Shown here in pieces: positions 27,921 through 37,168 of a DNA stretch of 64,000 bases. A model generated the notes under the pieces. That model did no database searches, was not told the DNA's origin, and saw only the letters and a list, made by a program, of their open reading frames with translations. Each line of letters opens with the position of its first letter. Position 1 is the stretch's first letter. The DNA lies in NCBI RefSeq assembly GCF_001886735.1, contig NZ_CP018081.1, positions 1 through 64,000 on the forward strand, given 5' to 3'. Both the position numbers and the translations under genes were made by a program. The stretch comes from Sulfitobacter alexandrii. Lineage in GTDB: Bacteria; Pseudomonadota; Alphaproteobacteria; Rhodobacterales; Rhodobacteraceae.

Positions 27921-30900
27921 ATGACAATGAGTATTTCCCGCGCAAGCATCCGACGTCCGGTCGCCGTTTGGCTGGCAATTATCTTTTGCCTTCTCGGCGG
28001 TTTGTGGGGGCTGAACACGGTCGGACGCCTCGAAGACCCGAGTTTCACGCTCAAGACGGCGCTCGTTTTCGTGCCCTATCCGGGCGCGACGGCGATGGAG
28101 GTGGAAGAGGAAGTCACCGATGTCGTGGAAAGCGCACTCCAACAGATGAAGCAGCTCGACCGGGTGGAATCGAAATCCATGCCGGGCATGGCCCAGATCA
28201 CGGTCGAGATCGAGATGACCTATGGGCCCGACGAGATCCCACAGGTCTGGGACGAAATGCGCCGCCGCATCCGCGACATCGAAAGAGAGTTCCCCTCCGG
28301 TGCGCAGTCTCCGATCATCAATGACGATTTCGGCGACGTCTACGGCATGTTCTACGCTGTGACGGCCGATGGGTTGAGCGCCTCGGAACAGCGAGACCTC
28401 GCGACTAAACTGCGGCGCGGCTTTGTCACCGTCGACGGGGTGGCCAAGATCGAGGTTCAGGGGCTGGCGGAAGAGGAGATCATCATCTCGGTCCCTTCGG
28501 CGCGCCTGACCGAACTGGGGCTGCCACCGGACCAGATCCTCGGTATCATCGCCGACGAGAACCAGGTTTTCTCCAACGGCGAGATCAGCGAAGGGCTGTC
28601 TCGGCTAGGTGTGTCCGTTCCGCCGGGTTATGTCAGCGTCGAGGGCATTGAGGCGCTGCGGCTCGGCGCCCCCGGAGAGGTCGGGCAGATTGCGCTCTAC
28701 GACATCGCCCGCGTGGTCCGAGAGGAGACAGAGCGGCCGAGCCAGATCGTGCGTCACAATGGCACGCGAGCTTTCACTCTTGGGGTCTCGGCGCTCGTGG
28801 ACCGCAACGTTGTCGAGGTCGGCAGATCGGTCGAGGCACGACTGGACCAACTGAAGACCGAATTGCCGGACGGCGTCGAGATCGTACCGATCTATGAACA
28901 GCATAAGGTCGTCGACGAAGCGGTCTCGAGCTTTCTTGTCAGCCTCGGTCAATCCGTGGCCATCGTCATCGGGGCGCTGATGCTGACCATGGGTTGGCGC
29001 GCGGGTCTGGTGGTGGGTGCCACGCTGGGCCTAACGGTGTTTTCCACGCTGTTTTTCATGTCTGTCTTCGGCATCGAGATGGAACGGATCAGTCTTGGGG
29101 CGCTGATCATCGCTATGGGTATGCTGGTCGACAACGCCATCGTGATCGCCGAAGGCATGCTGATTGGCATGGCACGGGGCAAGTCCGCCGAAGACGCCGC
29201 CGCCGATACCGAGACCGCGACATCATTTCCTCTGCTTGGGGCTACCGTGATCGGGATCATGGCGTTCTCTGGAATTGGACTGTCGCCAGATGCCACCGGC
29301 GAATTTCTGTTTTCGCTTTTCGCGGTTATCGCGATTTCGTTGCTGATGAGCTGGATCCTCGCCGTGACCGTTACACCCTATCTTGGGAAGCTCCTTCTGA
29401 AGGCGCCAAAAAACACCTCCAAGGACCCCTATCGCGGCTTCGTCTATTCGGCCTACCGCGGTTTCCTCAGGCTGGCGCTGCGCGCCCGTGTGCTCGTCGT
29501 CCTGACGATCGTCGGAATCACGGTCTGGTCGGTCATGGCCTTTGGTCAGGTCAAACAGGCTTTTTTTCCGGCGTCGAACACCCCGATATTCTACGTCGAA
29601 TTCCAGATGCCGCAAGGCACGGACATTCGAGTCACGAATGAAGAAATCGCTCGGCTGGAGGCGATCATCTTAGGCGAGGAGATCGTGACGGACGTGACGA
29701 CGCTTGTCGGGCGAGGGGCCAGCCGCTTCATGCTGACCTACAACCCTGAGCAGGCCGATGCGAGCTACGGTCAGCTGATCGTGCGTGCGACCGATGCCAC
29801 ACTCATCCCCGATGTTGCGGCGCGTCTCAATCGTGAACTGCCGGCGCAATTCCCCAATGCTCTTATCCGCGTCGAGGAGATCGTCTTCGGTCCGCCTGCC
29901 GGGGCCGATGTCGCCGTCCGGTTTTCCGGACCCGATCCAGTTGTCCTCCGGCAGCTATCGGATAACGCGCTTGCGATCTTCGACGAGGCCGGCACGATCA
30001 AAAACCCGCGCACAGACTGGCGGCAGCGCGAAATTCTCGTCGAACCCATCGTCGACGAGGCTCGCATGCGGTTGGCCGGTGCGACTCGCGGATCGATTTC
30101 CGACACCGTGCAATACGGCACCTCGGGCCTGCGGGTGGGCACCCTGCGCGAAGGCGATGCCGAAATCCCTATGTATCTGCGGCTTCCCGAGGTCGAGCGC
30201 GACGGGCTGGACCGTTTGCGCGACCTCTCGGTCTGGTCGCCGGGGGCAAATGATTATGTGCCGATGGCCAACCTCGTCTCCAGCTTTGAGCCCCGCCTCG
30301 TCGAGGCGCTGATCCACCGGCGCGACCGGGCGCGAACGATCACGGCTCTTGGCGGCGCGCGACCGGATCTGACTGCGAACGAAGCCTTCAACAGCGTGCG
30401 CGACGAGATCGAAGCGATGCGGCTCCCCGACGGCTATTCGATGGAGTGGGGTGGCGAATACGAAAGCCAGCAGATGGCCAACGAAAGTCTCGGCAAGCAG
30501 CTTCCGATCAGCCTCATTGTGATGCTGACGATCTCGATCCTGATGTTCAACAAGGTGCGCCAGCCGCTGATATTGTGGCTCGTCGTACCGATGTCGGTCA
30601 CAGGCATGGTTCTCGGTCTGCTGTTCACGGGGCTCCCGTTCACGTTCACGGCGCTTCTCGGCTTCTTGTCCCTTTCCGGGATGCTGATGAAGAACGCCAT
30701 TGTGCTGGTGGAAGAAATCGATCAGCAACGCGCCGAAGATGTCGAGGACTATCAGGCGGTGATCGATGGCTCGGTCAGCCGTTTGAGGCCCGTCGTGCTG
30801 GCTGCGGGCACAACGATTTTCGGTATGATTCCGCTCATATCAGACGCCTTCTTCGCATCGATGGCTGTCACAATCATGGGTGGCCTCGCGTTCGCCTCGA

Positions 30901-31001
30901 TCCTGACACTGGTCGCGGTGCCGGTATTGTATGCGCTGTTCTTCTTGATCAAGCCGCCTAAACAAGAAAACGCTCCTTCAGGTTCCCCAGCGACAGCCTG
31001 A
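27921..31001 (+). CDS. RND efflux transporter permease (AcrB/HAE1 superfamily)
   Basis: This is a 1026-residue inner-membrane proton-driven pump with 12 predicted helices and two large periplasmic loops. The TM4 motif is MGMLVDNAIVIAEGM: the AcrB Asp-Asp pair is Asp-Asn here, as in a large environmental subgroup. The second-half motif is LSLSGMLMKNAIVLVEEID. The N-terminus ISRASIRRPVAVWLAI is duplicated as a stub at 5404-5510. It ends an operon tetR-adaptor-permease. The substrate is not predictable from sequence. Confidence 0.92.
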   Translation: MTMSISRASIRRPVAVWLAIIFCLLGGLWGLNTVGRLEDPSFTLKTALVFVPYPGATAMEVEEEVTDVVESALQQMKQLDRVESKSMPGMAQITVEIEMTYGPDEIPQVWDEMRRRIRDIEREFPSGAQSPIINDDFGDVYGMFYAVTADGLSASEQRDLATKLRRGFVTVDGVAKIEVQGLAEEEIIISVPSARLTELGLPPDQILGIIADENQVFSNGEISEGLSRLGVSVPPGYVSVEGIEALRLGAPGEVGQIALYDIARVVREETERPSQIVRHNGTRAFTLGVSALVDRNVVEVGRSVEARLDQLKTELPDGVEIVPIYEQHKVVDEAVSSFLVSLGQSVAIVIGALMLTMGWRAGLVVGATLGLTVFSTLFFMSVFGIEMERISLGALIIAMGMLVDNAIVIAEGMLIGMARGKSAEDAAADTETATSFPLLGATVIGIMAFSGIGLSPDATGEFLFSLFAVIAISLLMSWILAVTVTPYLGKLLLKAPKNTSKDPYRGFVYSAYRGFLRLALRARVLVVLTIVGITVWSVMAFGQVKQAFFPASNTPIFYVEFQMPQGTDIRVTNEEIARLEAIILGEEIVTDVTTLVGRGASRFMLTYNPEQADASYGQLIVRATDATLIPDVAARLNRELPAQFPNALIRVEEIVFGPPAGADVAVRFSGPDPVVLRQLSDNALAIFDEAGTIKNPRTDWRQREILVEPIVDEARMRLAGATRGSISDTVQYGTSGLRVGTLREGDAEIPMYLRLPEVERDGLDRLRDLSVWSPGANDYVPMANLVSSFEPRLVEALIHRRDRARTITALGGARPDLTANEAFNSVRDEIEAMRLPDGYSMEWGGEYESQQMANESLGKQLPISLIVMLTISILMFNKVRQPLILWLVVPMSVTGMVLGLLFTGLPFTFTALLGFLSLSGMLMKNAIVLVEEIDQQRAEDVEDYQAVIDGSVSRLRPVVLAAGTTIFGMIPLISDAFFASMAVTIMGGLAFASILTLVAVPVLYALFFLIKPPKQENAPSGSPATA

Positions 31002-31179
31002 ACGCAGATGCAGTTATAAGCGCTTCTCTGAGCGCCCTCGACCCGTCTTAAGGACGTGTAGGCATGTTCCGTCGCCTCAAGCGCGCCTTCGAGAAAACCG
31101 CCGAATGTCGGTGCCGCCAAAGACGAGCGCTTCGTCCCACAGGCCTGAAAGAACGCACCGCAGGCCATAGTTCGGGTGG

Positions 31180-31310
31180 GCAAAAAAGACAGCGGAACTG
31201 CGGCTGGCAGCACGCCAGGCGCACTCCCGCTCCATGGTCTAGGCCTTCAAGGCATGGACCGAGGCCCAACTGCTACGCATTCCCGGCAAGGGCGATCTCG
31301 CGAAGGCCTT
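31180..31310 (+). pseudogene. IS66-family TnpC transposase fragment
   Basis: A reading frame AKKTAELRLAARQAHSRSMV, then a stop, then AFKAWTEAQLLRIPGKGDLAKAL fits the region before the C-terminus of IS66-type transposases. It is cut off exactly at the left end of IS256 copy 2. It has an internal TAG and no start. The preceding 31002-31179 contains no recognisable gene. Confidence 0.6.
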
Positions 31311-32705
31311 GAGCTATGCTGAAATCTGGGTGATGCGGCTTGATCACGCGGCGCGGTTTTCGGTGTCGTTCTCGGCGACACCGTCGGTGAATGTGACGCC
31401 TTCGATGACCAAAGGCAACTGGTTCGCGCCCTTCAGGCGGCGCCATGTTTTGGCGGCGGTCTGAACGAGCTTGAACACCATCAGCTTCGCTGTCGTTTGC
31501 GACAGCGCCCCCTTGGTTCGGACGGTCCTGTGCCGGACGGTGGCGAAGACGCTTTCGATTGGGTTGCCCGTGCGCAGGTGATCCCAATGGTCGGCCGGGA
31601 AGTCATAGAACGCCAGCAGCGCGTCGCGGTCTTTTGTCAGGCAGTTTACCGCCTTCTCGTATTTGATCCCATATTTCTCGGCGAAGATGTCCATGGCGGC
31701 CTTGGCCTTAGCGCGGGTCTCGGCCTGCCATATCTCGCGCAGGTCGGCCTTCACCGTCGGCTGCATCGATTTCGGGAACTTGTTCAGCACGTTGGCGATC
31801 TTGTGGACCCAACAGCGCTGATGACGCGTGCCGGGGAAGACCTCGTCGAGCGCCTTCCAGAACCCCATGGCCCCGTCTCCCACGGCGATCTCCGGCGGGA
31901 CGGCAAGGCCGCGGGCCTTGATGTCGACCGGCAACTCGCGCCAACTCTGCGCGCTTTCCCGAACGCCGATCTGGAAGCCGACCAGTTCCTTCTTCCCTTC
32001 GGGCGTGGCGCCCAGAATGACCAGCATGCACTCGGCCTGCGGCTCCATCCGGGCCTGGAGGTAGACGCCGTCCGCCCAGATGTAGACATACCGCCGCGCC
32101 GAAAGATCACGGCGCTGCCAGCGGTCATGTTCCTGCTGCCATTCCCCGGTCAGGCGCGAGATTACGCCCGGCGACAGGTTTGGCGCCTCCGCCCCCAAGA
32201 TCGCAGAGAGCGCCTCCCGGAAGTCGCCGGTGGAAATGCCGCGCAGGTAGAGGACTGGCAGCAGGGCATCGAGGCTGCGCGACCGCCGCGCCCATTTCGG
32301 CAGGATGGCGGAGCTGAACCGCACCTTCTCGTCAGCAGGTCCGGCCGCGCGGTCTCGCACCTTCGGGCGGCGCACATCAAGCGCGCCGATCCCGGTCTGG
32401 ATGCTTCGCTCCGGCCCATACCCATGCCGGACGATACGCTGCCGGCCATCCGGCAGGACCTCTTCGGCATGCTGAGCGACGAAGGCGTCAGCCTCTGCCC
32501 GAAGTGCAGCGGCCAGCATCCGGCGCGCCCCATCCCGGGCAATCTCGGTCAGCGGATCGTCAACAGATTCCGGCTGACGCAGGGCGATGATGTCGGTATT
32601 CTTCGTCATAGGCGTATCGTTCCTTCTGGAAGTTCTGGCAGGCTTCGACACCCGCCACGATACGCCGCCTTCTCAAACACCGTCACCCATTTCCCAGCAT
32701 AGCTC
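31311..32705 (-). mobile_element. IS256-family insertion sequence, copy 2
   Basis: It has the same 1395-bp length, the same ends (GAGCTATGCTG... and ...CAGCATAGCTC) and the same orientation as copy 1, with no difference found by eye. The left flank is an IS66 fragment and the right flank the middle of an acyl-CoA dehydrogenase gene. The flanking 9-mers GCGAAGGCCTT-side and GTTGCGAAG-side do not match. This end pairing cannot come from one simple insertion, so an adjacent deletion or recombination must have followed. Confidence 0.9.
31344..32609 (-). CDS. IS256-family (Mutator-type) transposase
   Basis: It translates the same as the transposase of copy 1 (about 421 residues from ATG 32609, or 435 from GTG 32651). 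The Asp motifs (YIWADGVYL, AVGDGAMGFW), QRCWVHK and TGNPIESVF are intact, so the element could be active. The gene reads away from the acyl-CoA dehydrogenase fragment on its right, and I see no outward promoter at that end. Confidence 0.92.
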   Translation of the reverse strand: MTKNTDIIALRQPESVDDPLTEIARDGARRMLAAALRAEADAFVAQHAEEVLPDGRQRIVRHGYGPERSIQTGIGALDVRRPKVRDRAAGPADEKVRFSSAILPKWARRSRSLDALLPVLYLRGISTGDFREALSAILGAEAPNLSPGVISRLTGEWQQEHDRWQRRDLSARRYVYIWADGVYLQARMEPQAECMLVILGATPEGKKELVGFQIGVRESAQSWRELPVDIKARGLAVPPEIAVGDGAMGFWKALDEVFPGTRHQRCWVHKIANVLNKFPKSMQPTVKADLREIWQAETRAKAKAAMDIFAEKYGIKYEKAVNCLTKDRDALLAFYDFPADHWDHLRTGNPIESVFATVRHRTVRTKGALSQTTAKLMVFKLVQTAAKTWRRLKGANQLPLVIEGVTFTDGVAENDTENRAA

Positions 32706-33452
32706 GTTGCGAAGTGGCGGGGGGACAGATATGTCGTGCACGGACAAAAAGTCTGGATTTCTACCGCGCAGGTGGCAGACAAGATGTTGCTTCTGGCCAG
32801 AACAACGCGGCTTGAGGATGTGAGCAGCCCGACCGAAGGGCTGAGCCTGTTCTATACAGATCTCGACCGAAATTTCGTTGACGTGCGAGAGATCGAAAAG
32901 ATGGGTCGAAAGGCTGTCGATTCTAACGAAGTCTTCATCGATGGGTTGCCGATTCCGGCTGAGGACCTGATCGGGGAGGAGGGCAAAGGCTTTAGACAAA
33001 TTTTGCACGGGTTGAATCCCGAACGCATCCTGGTGGCCGGTGAATGCATCGGTATTGCGCGCAACGCACTGGCGCGAGCGGCGCATTATGCAAACGAACG
33101 TGTGATTTTTGACCGCCCGATCGGCCAAAATCAGGGTGTTCAGCATCCACTCGCCAAAGCCTGGGCGCGGGTGGAATCTGCCAATCTCATGGTGATGCAC
33201 GCTGCAGCCCTCTACGATGCGGGAGAACCCTGCGGCGTCGAGGCGAACGCTGCCAAGCTTTTGGCCGCCGACGCCGCGGTTGAGGCGACCGAAGCCGCGC
33301 AAATTACATTTGGCGGATTCGGATACGCCAAGGAATATCACGTGGAGCGACTGGTACGGGAAGCTCTGCTGTTCCGCATCGTACCGGTGACACCGCAGAT
33401 GCTTTTGTCGTTCATAGCAGAAAAAGCCCTTGGACTTCCAATGTCTTACTGA
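32706..33452 (+). pseudogene. Acyl-CoA dehydrogenase, 5' truncated by IS256
   Basis: The frame begins at the IS border (VAKWRGDRYVVHGQKVWISTAQ) and continues through the FAD/ETF-facing part (GFRQILHGLNPERILVAGECIG, FDRPIGQNQGVQHPLAKAWARVE, TFGGFGYAKEYHVERLVREALL) to a normal C-terminus. Roughly the first 130 residues, the N-terminal helical domain, are missing, and no suitable restart exists. It would have been the leftmost gene of the catabolic island. The loss marks the left boundary of that island. Confidence 0.85.
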
Positions 33453-33489
33453 TCTGAGATAACGGGCGGGGCTGGTGGGAAAAGGTGTC

Positions 33490-33518
33490 TTGACCAATTT
33501 TCTAACGCGCGTTAGATT
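33490..33518 (+). promoter_or_regulatory. Promoter with 16-bp palindromic operator (site A)
   Basis: A -35 TTGACC (33490-33495), 17-bp spacer and -10 TAGATT (33513-33518) precede the SDR-transport operon. The perfect palindrome TCTAACGCGCGTTAGA (33501-33516) occupies the spacer and the -10. The same motif lies before three other units of the island. Binding of a repressor here would block RNA polymerase. Confidence 0.72.
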
Positions 33519-33557
33519 AGTGACAACTGCCCCTTAAGGGGAATGGGAGGAGGCGTC

Positions 33558-34412
33558 ATGCATAAGACGCAGTTCGGGTCTTCGAAGGAGGACCTGTCGA
33601 AACGTGCAACCGTTTACGCGAGCGATTTATTCAGCGGCAAAACCGTTGTGGTGACCGGCGCTGGAGGCGGATTGGGGCTGGCAATTGCGACCCTGTTCGC
33701 GAGGCTCGGGGCCAATCTGGCGATCAATGGACGCAACGAAGAGAAACTGGCTTTGGCGAGGGAGTTCCTCGAAAGTTTCGGGGGTAAAGTCTTCGCTGTG
33801 CCAATGACCATCCGGGAGCCTGAGCAGGTCGAGGATTTTGTCGCCAAGACGAACCAGGAGTTCGGGGCGATTGACGTATTGGTGAACAATGCTGGGGGTC
33901 AGTTTCCGCAAGCAGCGTTGGAGTTTAGTCCAAAGGGCTGGAATGCGGTCATAGACACCAACCTGAACGGCACGTGGTGGATGATGCAATCCACGGCGCG
34001 CCACTGGGTCGCCAACAAGCAATCGGGCTCCATCGTCAACATCGTGGCCGATATCTGGCGCGGCATGCCCGGCATCGCGCATACCTGTGCGGCCCGGGCA
34101 GGGGTAGTTTACCTGTCCAAGTCGGTTGCGGTGGAGTGGGCTCCGCACGGTATCCGAGTGAACTGCGTGGCGCCGGGTTGCTGCGAAAGCAACGGTTTCG
34201 GGAACTACCCTCCGGAGGGTTCTGCGACCTTTCAGGACTCCAATCCGATGCGGCACGCCGGGGACGAATGGGATGTCGCTGAAGGGGTTGTCTATATGGC
34301 GGCGAATTCAGGGAAATTCGTAACCGGTGAAGTTCTGAACATCGACGGTGGGCAGCAATTGTGGGGGGATCCATGGCCAACGGGGCGGCCGGACTACTTC
34401 CGGATTACCTGA
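33558..34412 (+). CDS. SDR-family oxidoreductase (enoyl-CoA reductase/PECR-like)
   Basis: This is a 284-residue Rossmann protein. TGAGGGLG binds NAD(P), followed by NNAGG and the region SIVNIVADIWRGMPGIAH. The usual YxxxK tyrosine position reads HTCAARAGVVYLSKS, which resembles peroxisomal trans-2-enoyl-CoA reductase and 2,4-dienoyl-CoA reductase relatives rather than alcohol dehydrogenases. The start at 33558 follows GGGAGGAGGCGTC, and an ATG 15 bp upstream would sit within that ribosome binding site. It is the first gene of the operon with the ABC importer. Confidence 0.84.
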   Translation: MHKTQFGSSKEDLSKRATVYASDLFSGKTVVVTGAGGGLGLAIATLFARLGANLAINGRNEEKLALAREFLESFGGKVFAVPMTIREPEQVEDFVAKTNQEFGAIDVLVNNAGGQFPQAALEFSPKGWNAVIDTNLNGTWWMMQSTARHWVANKQSGSIVNIVADIWRGMPGIAHTCAARAGVVYLSKSVAVEWAPHGIRVNCVAPGCCESNGFGNYPPEGSATFQDSNPMRHAGDEWDVAEGVVYMAANSGKFVTGEVLNIDGGQQLWGDPWPTGRPDYFRIT

Positions 34413-34449
34413 TGATGGCCGTGAACCTTAGGGGGACAACGGGATCTAG

Positions 34450-35256
34450 ATGACGACAAAGACTAAAACAGCAATCGGAGCCGATGATGGGGCGATACTG
34501 GAGTGCAGCGGGGTCGAACGACGGTTCGGCGGCATCGTCGCTGTCACCGGTGTGGACCTTGTTATCCGGCAAGGGGAAATCTTTGGACTTGTCGGTCCGA
34601 ATGGCAGCGGCAAGACAACACTGACGAACGCAATTACCGGATTTTATCCGCCAAACGAGGGCAAAGTCCGGCTGGCAGGAAAAGACATCACGGGCACAGC
34701 GCCTCACAAGGTTGCCAAGCTTGGGGTTGCCAGGACGTTCCAAAATCTTGCCCTGTTCAACGGGATGAGCGTTCTGGACAACATCCTGCTCGGGCGGCAC
34801 ATCCACATGAGCCCAGGCGTTTTGCGTACGGCGCTATATTGGTGGGCAGCACAGCGTGAAGAAATCGAGAACCGTAAAATCGTCGAGGAGGTGATCGAGT
34901 TTCTGCAACTCGAGAGCATCCGGCATGAGTTGGTCGATGGTCTTCCGATCGGGTTGAAAAAACGGGTCGAGCTGGCGCGGGCATTGGTGGCCGAGCCACA
35001 AATGCTGATTCTCGATGAACCGATGGCCGGCATGAACCAGGAAGAGAAAGGGTATATGTCCCGTTTCATTCTGGATGCCCGTGCCGAACGCGGCGTCAGC
35101 GTTCTGCTGATCGAACACCATATGGATGTCATCACCGGCATTTGTGATCGGATGCTGGCACTGAATTACGGTGAAATGATCGCCAGTGGCATCCCCAAGG
35201 AGGTTGTGAAGGACCCGCGGGTCATCGAGGCATATATCGGAGGGTCGCATGACTGA
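34450..35256 (+). CDS. livG: Branched-chain-type ABC transporter ATPase (LivG-like)
   Basis: This is a 268-residue ATPase. Walker A is GPNGSGKTT (about 49-57), Walker B is MLILDEPMAGMNQEE and the switch histidine is in LLIEHHMD. The signature loop is unusual (LPIGLKKRVELARAL in place of LSxGxxR). Together with LivF it powers the LivHM channel. It overlaps the acyl-CoA synthetase by eight bases, which ties transport and activation together at translation. The substrate is more likely an organic acid than an amino acid given the surrounding genes. Confidence 0.88.
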   Translation: MTTKTKTAIGADDGAILECSGVERRFGGIVAVTGVDLVIRQGEIFGLVGPNGSGKTTLTNAITGFYPPNEGKVRLAGKDITGTAPHKVAKLGVARTFQNLALFNGMSVLDNILLGRHIHMSPGVLRTALYWWAAQREEIENRKIVEEVIEFLQLESIRHELVDGLPIGLKKRVELARALVAEPQMLILDEPMAGMNQEEKGYMSRFILDARAERGVSVLLIEHHMDVITGICDRMLALNYGEMIASGIPKEVVKDPRVIEAYIGGSHD

Positions 35257-37168
35257 TTTTACGAAGAACCGGTCTTCAGGCGGCGAAACGATTGGTGCAC
35301 TTCTGGCGAAGAACGCGTCGCTCCACGGAAAGGATATCGCCCGTCGCGAAAAAGAGCGTGGGATATGGAAAGAAACCACCTGGGCGGAATACGCCCAAGA
35401 GGTGGTGGCCTGTGCGGCTGGGCTTGAAAAAATCGGCGTGAAGCCTGGCAAAGCAGTGCTTGTTCTGGGCGATAACCGTGCGCGGCTCTATGGCGGCATG
35501 CTGGCTGTTTCGTTGCTTGGTGCCTATGCAATGCCTGCCTATCCCGGCGCGACGCTCGAAGAACTCCGGCACTTTCTTGGCGAAGTGGAGATCGTCGCGG
35601 CTATTGCGGAAGATCAGGAACAGGTTGACAAGATCCTGGAACTGAAGGACGCCGGCGCCGAGGGCATCGACCACATCATTTATGATGAAGCGCGCGGTCT
35701 TGGCTTCTACGAGGTTGAAGGGCTGATGTCCTGGGATCACCTGATCGAAGTTGGTCAGCACGATCTGAACGAAACCCCGGGCCTGCGTGAGGAACTGCTT
35801 AGTCGTGCGAAGCCGGAAGATCCGGCCATTTTTCTGCACTCCTCCGGAACGACGGGCGCGCCGAAGGGCATCGTACTGAGTCAGAAGAACGTTCTTGCTG
35901 CTGCTCGGAATGGACATGCGGCGGGTGCCTTCGACGAAAATGAGGAGATCCTCGCGTACTTGCCGATGGCCTGGGTGGGAGACTACGCCATAACCGTTGC
36001 CGCGGCACTCCTTTGGCGTTTCACCGTGAATGTGCCTGAGCGCCAGGAAACGGTCGTGCGCGACATGCGCGAGATCGCTCCGACCTTCTATCTGGCGGCG
36101 CCGAGAAGCTGGGACCAAATGCTGACGACAATCCAGGTGGGTATCGAGAATTCGACCCCTTTCAAGAAATGGCTGTATCATTTCTTCATGGATCGGGCCA
36201 TCGCCGCTGAGACACGCAAGCTGAACGGAAAAAGCGGTGGTATATTGGAGCCTTTGGGCCGACTTTTGGGTGAGGCAATTGTTTTCGGTCCGATCAAGGA
36301 CCAGTTCGGAATGAGCCGCCTCAAGAACGCGTTCACCGGCGGCGAAGCGATCGGCGAAGACACCTTTGTTTTCTACCGAGCCTTGGGAATCAAATTGCGC
36401 CAACTCTACGGCCAAACCGAAAACAGCGCGATCAATGCAATTCAGTCTCCGGGTGAAGTGCGCCTTCATACGGTTGGCAAACCCGCGCCCGGCGTCGAGG
36501 TGACCATCGCCGAGGACGGGGAGATCTTGGTACGCTCGGACAGCGTATTCGAAGGGTACTTCAACAAACCCGAAGCGACCGCCGAAGCCCTTGAGGGCGG
36601 GTGGCTGCATACAGGTGATGCCGGGTATTTGGAGGAAGATGGACACCTGGTTGTTCTGGGGCGCGTCTCCGAGGTCATGCATACGGCCGGAGGCGAGCGG
36701 TTTGTGCCAAACTACATCGAGAACCGGTTGAAATTCAGCCCTTATATTAAGGATGCTGCCGTAATCGGCGCCGGGCTTGACGAATTGACGGCTATGGTCT
36801 GCGTGGATTTCGAAGCCGTTGGCCACTGGGCAGAGGTGAACGGCGTGCCCTATGTGTCTTATGCCGATCTTTCTCAGCGTGAAGAGGTCGCGACGTTGCT
36901 TCGCGAGGCCTTCCAACGGGTCAACAAGGCCGTCACCGAACCATTGCGCCTGCAACGCTTTGTCAGTCTGCCGAAAGAATTCGACCCGGACGATGGCGAA
37001 ATCACGCGAACCCGAAAACTGCGGCGGAAGGTCGTTCAGGAACGCTATGCCGACGTGATCGCAGCGCTCTACGACGGTTCAAAAGAGGTCCATGTAAGCG
37101 CGCAGGTGACTTACGAGACCGGGGAAGTAGGGAAGGTCGAAAGAAGCCTTCCCATCAGGGAGGTATAA
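35249..37168 (+). CDS. Long-chain-type acyl-CoA synthetase (AMP-forming)
   Basis: This is a 639-residue ANL-superfamily ligase that makes an acyl-adenylate and then an acyl-CoA. The P-loop is HSSGTTGAPKG (about 197-207), the A5 motif is LYGQTENSAI, and the A7 motif is GWLHTGDAGYLEEDGHLVVLGR. It is of the FadD15 type, with the late MHTAGGERFVPNYIENRL. The gene lies inside the Liv operon between the ATPase and the permeases, so it probably activates the imported acid at the membrane. It ends directly before the LivH ATG. Confidence 0.9.
   Translation: MTDFTKNRSSGGETIGALLAKNASLHGKDIARREKERGIWKETTWAEYAQEVVACAAGLEKIGVKPGKAVLVLGDNRARLYGGMLAVSLLGAYAMPAYPGATLEELRHFLGEVEIVAAIAEDQEQVDKILELKDAGAEGIDHIIYDEARGLGFYEVEGLMSWDHLIEVGQHDLNETPGLREELLSRAKPEDPAIFLHSSGTTGAPKGIVLSQKNVLAAARNGHAAGAFDENEEILAYLPMAWVGDYAITVAAALLWRFTVNVPERQETVVRDMREIAPTFYLAAPRSWDQMLTTIQVGIENSTPFKKWLYHFFMDRAIAAETRKLNGKSGGILEPLGRLLGEAIVFGPIKDQFGMSRLKNAFTGGEAIGEDTFVFYRALGIKLRQLYGQTENSAINAIQSPGEVRLHTVGKPAPGVEVTIAEDGEILVRSDSVFEGYFNKPEATAEALEGGWLHTGDAGYLEEDGHLVVLGRVSEVMHTAGGERFVPNYIENRLKFSPYIKDAAVIGAGLDELTAMVCVDFEAVGHWAEVNGVPYVSYADLSQREEVATLLREAFQRVNKAVTEPLRLQRFVSLPKEFDPDDGEITRTRKLRRKVVQERYADVIAALYDGSKEVHVSAQVTYETGEVGKVERSLPIREV

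Noticed and set aside
31064..31312. 82-residue plus-strand frame starting MFRRLKRAFEKTAEC
   Set aside because: It is arginine-rich with no motif. The recognisable signal in this stretch is the IS66 transposase frame in a different register.
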